The translations under genes and the position numbers were made by a program. Source: Aphrocallistes beatrix (taxonomy: Eukaryota > Porifera > Hexactinellida > Sceptrulophora > Aphrocallistidae). From it: a stretch of 64,000 bases of DNA. The stretch covers positions 62,001-126,000 of the forward strand of contig OY725503.1 of assembly GCA_963281255.1 (NCBI GenBank), given 5' to 3'. Numbering within the stretch: the stretch's first letter is position 1; each line of letters begins with the position of its first letter. The notes beneath the pieces are model-generated. The model saw only the letters and a list, made by a program, of their open reading frames with translations, ran no database searches and was not told the origin of the DNA. This document shows positions 56,901 to 64,000 of this stretch, piece by piece.

Positions 56901-57074
56901 GCCTTGACACGACTGCCACAAACCCACATGAGTGCCACTTGTGTCCACATACCAGAAAGCTGTTCCGTAACTAACGATAGTTATTGACCCGCTCAGAAAT
57001 GAGAAAAGAATTTCACTGATCCGAGTTATTCTAAAGATAGTATCACGGCATTTGGGCGGGATTTCATGCGACAT
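53983..57074 (-). CDS. Claudin/PMP22-type tetraspan membrane protein
   Basis: Four exons: 56852-57074, 54560-54697, 54169-54346, 53983-54100; phases agree, 218 residues, the typical claudin size. Segment 1 (SEILFSFLSGSITIVSY) leads into an extracellular loop with the superfamily mark W-x(10)-GLW-x2-C-x6-C (FWYVDTSGTHVGLWQSCQ). Segment 2 is FMSFALIAAILGSILSI, segment 3 AVMLLIGLSVYSN, then a second loop and GWSFYIAWIALLITFVGAIY as segment 4. The cytosolic tail is acidic (IFESDEDSD), without an obvious PDZ-binding end. The spacing between W and GLW is shorter than in classic claudins, so PMP22/EMP, clarin or LHFPL relatives are alternatives. Its 2.15-kb first intron contains the RMDN gene on the other strand. 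Confidence 0.85.
54937..56776 (+). CDS. RMDN: Regulator of microtubule dynamics (RMDN) family protein
   Basis: Five exons: 54937-55077, 55141-55343, 55401-55761, 56311-56476, 56538-56776; phases agree, 369 residues. The N-terminus is one membrane helix (LMLGLVTFGGVNVVLLLYLAW), as in RMDN2/RMDN3, which anchors RMDN3 on the mitochondrial outer membrane. A coiled coil and a Ser/Asp-rich linker follow (DSDNFYDFSDDEA, which might act as a phospho-FFAT-like VAP-binding site; inferred). The TPR-like domain has the family marks WRMARCYVHIAGHM, LDNNSWLSHKWYAICCG, RLGAEYKEHLETAINLAP, YHLMGQWYFALSDLSW, and AKEWLEKALQQEVATPDD. RMDN3 tethers ER to mitochondria in vertebrates. Exon 4 has several possible acceptors; AATAG before 56311 is the one that keeps frame. 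The gene lies inside the first intron of the claudin-like gene. Confidence 0.93.
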
Positions 57075-58460
57075 AGAGCTAATTTTAGAAAAGATAAACA
57101 AACAAAATATTGGTGATGTACCATAATTCTGGAAACTAAATTGTATTCTTTTGGCAAAAAACCTGAAATGTCAATATTTTGGCAAATAAATACCATTATT
57201 TTCGCACACCAAATAGTCACAATACAAATTATTTGCCAAAATAATGTTAGCCAAAAACACACAATTTAATAGCCAGAATACTAATACAGTCAGGGTCGCT
57301 TAATATGAACATTCGTTTATTATGAACTAACCTCCTGGTCCCATTTTCATTTTTAGATAGGATTTGTATTGAATTAAGTTCGCTTAATGTGAAGTATCTC
57401 TATGATGAACAGATTTTTGGTCTCCTGCTGGTTCACAATAAGCAACCCTGACTGCAGTTCGACTTTCCAAAAAAGGAAGGGCTTAGAATAAACGGACTTA
57501 TTTATTGGTGGATTTCTTCCACCCCCCGTTTAATTCAGAATCCTAGAATATCCGAATAGTCTCCCGCTTTCTCTAAAACTCTGGTGAGGAATGCTACAAT
57601 CCACCATGCACCTATTCCATTAGATTATTATAGAGCCATAAAATGGCACTTAACTCTGATTCGTGGATGCAAGAGTGTAAACGAACTTGAATGAATAAGA
57701 TATTCCCATTGGTCAAGTCAGTAATAAGATTAACACGAGGACAAGAAGAAACACTTCCTAATGAATATCAAGATTAGTTGGTCCAAAATAGTCGGTATAA
57801 TCAAAAACGGATACGGAAGATGGTACCAGTGGGTTTCCCATAGCATTCTATAGTACTCTTGCATAATCAATTAGAATACTATAAAATGCTGTAAAAAATT
57901 GATTGGATAATTGCGATACAGATAATGATTGCAACCAATTAACTTTCAGTTTTGATGAAATTACAATTTCAAAACTGTCTTGTCATATGTTAATGGTTCA
58001 GCGGCATATTTGTAGCATAATTATTCAACCACAAGCATGTCTGTATCTATTCAATTACAGATATGAGCTAGAAGATTCAGCTTTTCTAGCTCTTTGATCT
58101 ATCTTGTGAGTTCCAATCAAGTAATTAGTGATTCAGAACCTCTAATGCAATATCCCCAATATTATAACACCAGAATGTAAGTTTTTTTCATTGCAGCAGA
58201 GAGACCCGATTGGAATGGATGTTACACTTCGTCCGGATGTCAGATCTAGATATGTAGTTTTGCATATGGTGCTACGATTATCCATATTTTCACACCAACG
58301 TATCAAAATGCACTGTTAATATAACATACTACAGCTGAAGTTGAAAATAACTCTAGGCAATTTATCAATAATTCATAATAACTTCCTAAACTTGAAATCT
58401 GATTGGTAGACACAAAAGTTGCATAGCTATTAAATCCACCAGGGATAGACTATGGATTTT
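57075..58460. other. Upstream flank of claudin-like gene, no gene seen
   Basis: AT-rich sequence without convincing exons. It contains the MITE at 57287-57454. TTATTGGTGGATTTCTTCC near 57503 resembles part of the hairpin at 29591-29668. Confidence 0.45.
57287..57454. mobile_element. MITE, CAGTCAGGGTCGCTTA family, second copy
   Basis: Same length and order as the element at 48915-49083, including TTTAGATAGGATTTGTATTG inside. The right end (AAGCAACCCTGACTGCA) carries substitutions in the terminus and in the TA duplication, so this copy is older or degraded. Confidence 0.8.
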
Positions 58461-61400
58461 GATAACTCATTTCCATTAAGTCATTTGGGCGGGGAAACCC
58501 TAAAAGTGCGGGGTATATTCTATAAATAGAATAGACTCCAAGCCATCCTTACTATTAAAACTCGATTAATGTTATACCATATACATATATATATATATAA
58601 CGAATTGATTGAAGAAACTGCCAGGCGTAGAAAGCTGATTTTTGGCATGTGAGGCTCTTTTGGCTATGGCTCCACTAAGTTCTGACCTCAGACGAAAATG
58701 TCGACTTATCATGGAATTATGACGTCATTGTCACTTTTTTATAATTAGAAATTTCGAAGCGCGCTTGTTGTTATTAATTAATTAAGCATATTTTAACATT
58801 TTTTGACACATTCATATTTACGATAGAGGTGAGATATCAACTGTTGCAATATGGTATTTCACTTACTCAACGGAAAGGTTTACTATGAATGGGAAAACAT
58901 GTAAAATTTTATCCAATTCAACACAATACACCGTATAATCTCTCTAGGTGGCCATCTGTACATTAAACTTAGTTCGTCCCTGGATAAATAAGGAAGAATC
59001 CATAGTGGTGATGACCACACAGGTGAACCAATCATATCTCTGTAACTCACCCCCGATCATTACATCGCTTTAATTATACTTTGAGGTAGTCCGCATAACT
59101 GAAATTCTTCCTCGTGTGCATCAATTAATTTGGATTAAACTCAACTGATAATAAGCTTGAACATTCCCAACCCATCAGATCCGATTACAAAAAATGATAT
59201 CTGAGAAAGATACAAGTCAACTTCAGCAGGTGTGATAGCTCCATGCCACATGGATTAGTTACCATTATCACTTAGGAAAATGATTGCGACACTTTTCCAT
59301 TTATGGTTGCAAATTATCGCTACACTTTTCCAAACACTTTCAGCTTCCAACAGCAAAGCCAGCCTTTTTAATGGCAATTCTAAATCTTTATCGACTGGCT
59401 TCAGAATTCCATAGTCATCTTATTCTGTGGTGTGATGTATCCATAGACTAAACAGTTAGATATTAGGTCTAACTCTCTCTGAACATATTACTCGTAAGCT
59501 CATTGGTTGATCAAAACACATCATTTAAGAGTGTACTACATTAAAACGCTAGGGTTTTTGTTTGTTTATTTCATTGAAGAACTGGCTAGCCGTTAGGATA
59601 TGAAAATTGGCATGTAGGTGTCAAGTGATGAATCCACAATTAATTAACCAAAATTTTCACACCTTTTCAGCACATTCTATATAGCTTCACTCTCACAATA
59701 GAAACCATTATACGACACCAGAAAACTTAGTTTGTAACTCTAATAAAATCGAATCTTGTTTGATTCGGACAAACTCGAAAGCTTTACACTACTAAGATCT
59801 CAGATGGTTTCATAACTGCACAAATTAAGATTGTGCCGCAATCTCGTTTCAACTCGATTGCTACTGTTTGATAGCATCAAAAGTAATTTCGGTTTATTGG
59901 GTCCAACTGTTTTATGTATTTGTGTCCCATTAGAGAACCCATGAAACCAGATGGCACTTGAAAAGTATCTGATTGGCAGTCAGCAGGTACAGGTGGGATA
60001 TGAAGTCTACGAAAGAGAGATAGAGAGAACAGTATTTTATATTGGGCAATCCAGCGATCAGTTGGTCTCCTCTTCAAGTTAAATCTACTTTCATTAGAAA
60101 TGTATATATCAACTTCCACTGTATAATTCATGTGGCAATGTCGCGTAGTCTTTAGGATATACATATATTAATTTATGCACATACACATGAACTGTAGCCT
60201 TATTCACTGATTGGCTAGCGAAAGCACTGAATTGCAGGTCATGATTGTCTATATGGCGCATATGAAATATGTATGTTATGCTTACGGGTCAATTTTGAGA
60301 GTAAACATATTTTAATTCATTCTTGAAGTTCGTTGAGTTAAAATTTCTCAATCAGTCAACGGCTAGGCCAGATGTTTCTTGATTAGAAGAGTCGAAGTAC
60401 TTATCTGTATTTGAAAACATTTTGACCAATTAAATACGCACAATTCCTGATTGTGTCTCCTTATGCCACCACTTTTGAATCTATAAACAAGTGAATTCAA
60501 AACACAGTTCATTCGTGGAGATTTCAATACTCATTCTTTGTGATAATGTTCTTAAAATATTGAGAGGACATCACCCAATCAAATTGAAGAGATTCCTTTG
60601 TACTCAATTTCAAGTGATGTTTTGGTCCGTTAAATGAAATGTAAATTTTTACTATAATCTTATATATTAAAACTCGATGGGCTTTTTGTTTGTTTGTTTG
60701 TTTGTTTGTTTGTGAACGTTGATTGAAGAACTGGGAGGTGCTAGAAATGTGAAATTTATAACATACTTTCATTCTTGTTAACGTTCTGGACTGAAAATGG
60801 TTGAGTCATTCTAATATAATAATATTTAGTAATGTGAACTTTGCGGATTCAATTTGGCCTTACATTCAGGATTATATTAAATTATACTTACCATTAACCT
60901 AAATTTTCTACTATACGTAGTTCTGATTTCATTAATGTAACTGCAGACAAATGGCAATTCAGCATACTTAGTAGAAAACCTGGAAGCGACATATTTTTTT
61001 GAGAAATTTGATAAAAAGTAAAGTTTGCATGCTATAAATATTTTAACACATTTCCATTAAATGTAGCATAAGATAAGCATCACCACGATACGAGTAATTT
61101 AATCATGATAAATGGAAACATATTTGCATTTAGTTTAGTTGGTAACTACGCAACCAACTATTTATACAGGCAGATGTGACTCAAAGAATTTGACACTAGA
61201 CTGCTGTGTTAGAGTATTGGAGCATGGAAATGTGTTAACATGATGCTCCAGTTTGATTAGTCTGTCAAATCCATGTGTGGTGCTCCAAACGAAGTATCCA
61301 TTGAGAGATACGTCTAATCTCGGTCCTGTTATCGGAGTGATGGCATTAGTGAAAGGCCTAGGGCAAAGGTTCCCAACCTGGGGTCCATGGACCCCTTAGT

Positions 61401-64000
61401 GGTCCACGGAAGATATCAGGGGGGAGGATCCACAGGATTTCAAAAAAATGTACTAAGGTTAATGGTGGGGTCTACAGAATATAGGAATATTGCATAGGGG
61501 TCAAGTGCCGAAAAAGGGTTGAAAACTGCTCCCTTAGGAAACTGCTTCCTTATCGGGGGTGGGACCAGACTCCGTCCCTAGTACTACAATCTCAGAAGAC
61601 ATCTGATCTTTAGTATTCTAATAATAAATACAAATATGCCTAACCATACATAATGGCCGTTGTAATTACGTTGTAGCATACGTTGGCGAGTGTAATCCAT
61701 CTCAGTTACTTGAGTATTAGGTAATTCATCTTAATGGAATGTACACACTGAGAGTTCATTGATTTATAAAGAGAGTAGAAAGGGATTGCACGATACGTCC
61801 TTAGAACGCCTATGTTACGATAGCTCCACATTGGAATGATCAGTCAATTAAGTATCTATGAGTAATATGCTAATGGCCTAAAGCTCCTTTTTGCTGAAGT
61901 CGACTTGCTCTATCAGATTTTAATTGTAAATATATGGTTTTCGCACCTATCTCGACAATTTTCGATTTAGGAAATATCTATGATGAAGCAGCTTTTGTGA
62001 TTAGATATTTTCCTCATAGCTACAAAGCTAATTCCTTTCAAATTGAGCGATGCCAACTAAAAATACTGATTTGATTGGCTGTCTGTCTCGCTGCCTTATG
62101 ACAGTAAATGCCTTGTTCCAATCCCTGAAATATGATTGGTTAATGCACAATAACACAGACTGGAAAACACTGCTCATATTATCACGACAGCATCAGGACG
62201 AATCTAAGAACAAATATCGCCACATCATGCAAGTTCATCTCTTGACTTTACTTGCTATCATTTCCACTTCCTACATGCGTGACTCACACACAAGCTGCGC
62301 CATCAAATAATTTCACTTTCTTAGAATAGATAACTTATGAGCACTGAGTATGTTCTATTTATAGTAGCAAATACCCCGTATTTGTATAGCCTCCATTTTC
62401 AAAATGACTGGTTTTTAATTAGAAATTAGTTTGCAAAGAAATTAAATTTAAGAATCGAGTCCCATCGAATGACAAAAAAGTATTTCAGCTTCTTTGCCTT
62501 CCCAGTAATTAGAAGTATTGTACTCGCCTTAACCAAACTAACAGAGTATTGACAGTAGAATGCCCACTGGGGACACAGTGTCCCCGATATCGCGGATGTC
62601 TCCCAGCCATTTTCTATGTCACTGAAACCATAAAAGCGCAAAGCCAAATAATGCTCGGCATTCTATAGTTAAGAGAAAACCAAATCGTAGAAAGATTTAG
62701 TTTTGACAAAAAATAGAAATACTTTGGTCAGAGGACCTGTAGTCTTAATTATGCAAATAAATTTGCAACATTCTAACAAATGGAGCTACCAGGTATAGCA
62801 TCTGTGCTTTAAGTCAGAGTAAAACAAGAGTATCAGAGTTTAGATTGTTTGCGACAAGTAAGTATCACTGAATTTATATAATTGTTAATTTGTTTCTATC
62901 GAATTAACACATTCCTTGTGGGTGATGTCGTAACAAGGGTGTTATCGTAACTTCTCAAAAACTGGTCTTGTGACAGAAGTTTATTAAGATACGGTGTAGG
63001 ATTAGAAAACTAAAATATTCTCATAAGAATTAAACCAAATGATTAGAAAACAAGTCTTACAACATTTCCATTGTTCTAGAAATAACATAGGCTGTGTGTA
63101 TTTGTGGTATTTGTGCAGTGGCGTAGCTAGCTCTAGACGTTTGGTGGTGCGTAGGATTGTCTCATTCAAGCATCACACCTTGGCCACACCTCTCTATATG
63201 AATCGCGAATTCATTGAAAGAATATCTGTCAACAGACCGATATTGCAGCTCCATTAAGTGTTTAATGTACTGACTATCTATAATTAGAAATGAACTTAAT
63301 AACTACTTACTACGAGATTTCATACCAATAATTAAAATGCTTACTCTTCATGAATTGAAAAGTTATTTCATCCTTTGGAATTTATGTTCAGTGGTTTCCA
63401 AAGGTCTGGGATCACGTGGAAGTTATTAAGTGGGAGAAGTGCGATTTATAGTAACATATAACCACTGCCATAAGCAGATTTAGTTTCACTGAATGCAAAT
63501 CACAATTCCAAAATAATTGTGTCGTTTCATTGACTATAATAGTTTTGGTTTCATCGCGACAAAGAAGAATACAACAAATAATTGATACTTTTACAATTTG
63601 ATTACAAAGCAAACTGGTCTCGATTATGACTGGACTCAAGGATCAGAGCTTTCAAAATTGCCACTCCTAATTACCAATTAAAAAGTGAAACAAAAGTGTC
63701 ATACCGACACATTTATTCAATTGTACCAATCCATTCAAGAAAACAGAATGAAAAGCTTTCAATCAATTTAAACTTAAGCACTAAAGATAGCGGTTAAGTG
63801 GAACGTTGATTGGTTAGATTTCAACCTACATTCACAAACTGTTGTGACATCCTCAAATTGATAAACAGGTTGGGCGCCAAAATATCAAACTTAATGTGTC
63901 GGCACTTCCCAGTATTCTGATTGGCAGATATCTCATTCTTGGAAGAGTAGATTTCTACAACTTCCTATTGGCTAGATCGGCTTCGAATAGGTGTACCAAT
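58461..64000. other. Gene-poor region with dispersed repeats
   Basis: No protein family is recognised. Repeats seen: GGGCGGGGAAACCC and CTATAAATAG at 58466-58535; an element beginning TTAAAACTCGAT with a TTGATTGAAGAA segment at 58555-58700, again at 60668-60745 with (GTTT)n, and partly at 59565-59625; a hAT-like copy at 61364-61530 (GGTTCCCAACCTGGGG to GGGTTGAAAACTG); an inverted CTATTTATAG repeat at 62345-62425; and CAGTGGCGTAGCTAGCTC at 63116, a hAT-type end. The 86-residue frame at 62050-62310 has no recognisable features. Confidence 0.5.

Noticed and set aside
62050-62310. 86-codon plus-strand frame
   Set aside because: No recognised domain, no homologous exon nearby, and an AT-rich repeat setting; not enough to call a gene.

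Overview
The window is animal (metazoan) nuclear DNA. Its genes are split by many short introns and include a full Mi-2/CHD4-type NuRD remodeller, a Qa-SNARE syntaxin, a claudin/PMP22-type tetraspan protein, mitochondrial Lon, ER DNAJB11, proteasome chaperone PSMG3 and an RMDN-type protein. Pogo-like, hAT-like and other non-autonomous DNA transposons are scattered through the introns. I cannot name a phylum from the sequence. It looks like an invertebrate with a compact but repeat-bearing genome.

Layout. Positions 1-22486 are one uninterrupted satellite array of about 145 monomers of 154/155 bp, cut by the left window edge. It has higher-order structure: a 10-monomer unit of about 1,548 bp, plus long duplications at offsets of about 8,050 and 15,016 bp. 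Positions 22561-27188 hold four small minus-strand genes of unknown function. One of them has a donor site that opens directly into the satellite. Two are tandem paralogues with near-identical N-terminal parts and diverged C-terminal parts, and one is bZIP-like. Positions 28965-45979 carry a 35-exon Mi-2/CHD gene on the plus strand. Glycogen synthase (29016-32407, minus) lies inside its long first intron and an intronless syntaxin (44202-45080, minus) inside intron 32. Then come PSMG3 (46381-46737), LONP1 (46948-51555) and DNAJB11 (51775-53280), all minus. A claudin-like gene (53983-57074, minus) carries an RMDN gene (54937-56776, plus) in its first intron. From 57075 to the right edge I find no convincing gene, only dispersed repeats.

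The genes do not form an operon. They are housekeeping functions: chromatin, glycogen storage, membrane fusion, proteasome assembly, mitochondrial and ER protein quality control, and organelle contacts. What joins them is architecture. Three genes are nested antisense in introns of two others. Many introns share short words at their ends: AGGTGTGAAGTGGC at donors, its reverse complement near acceptors, and CTATTTATAG-type acceptors. Those shared ends suggest that many introns came from related short inserted elements. All exon models were built by eye from reading frame, splice dinucleotides and phase. Internal coding exons agree in phase throughout; UTRs were not defined.
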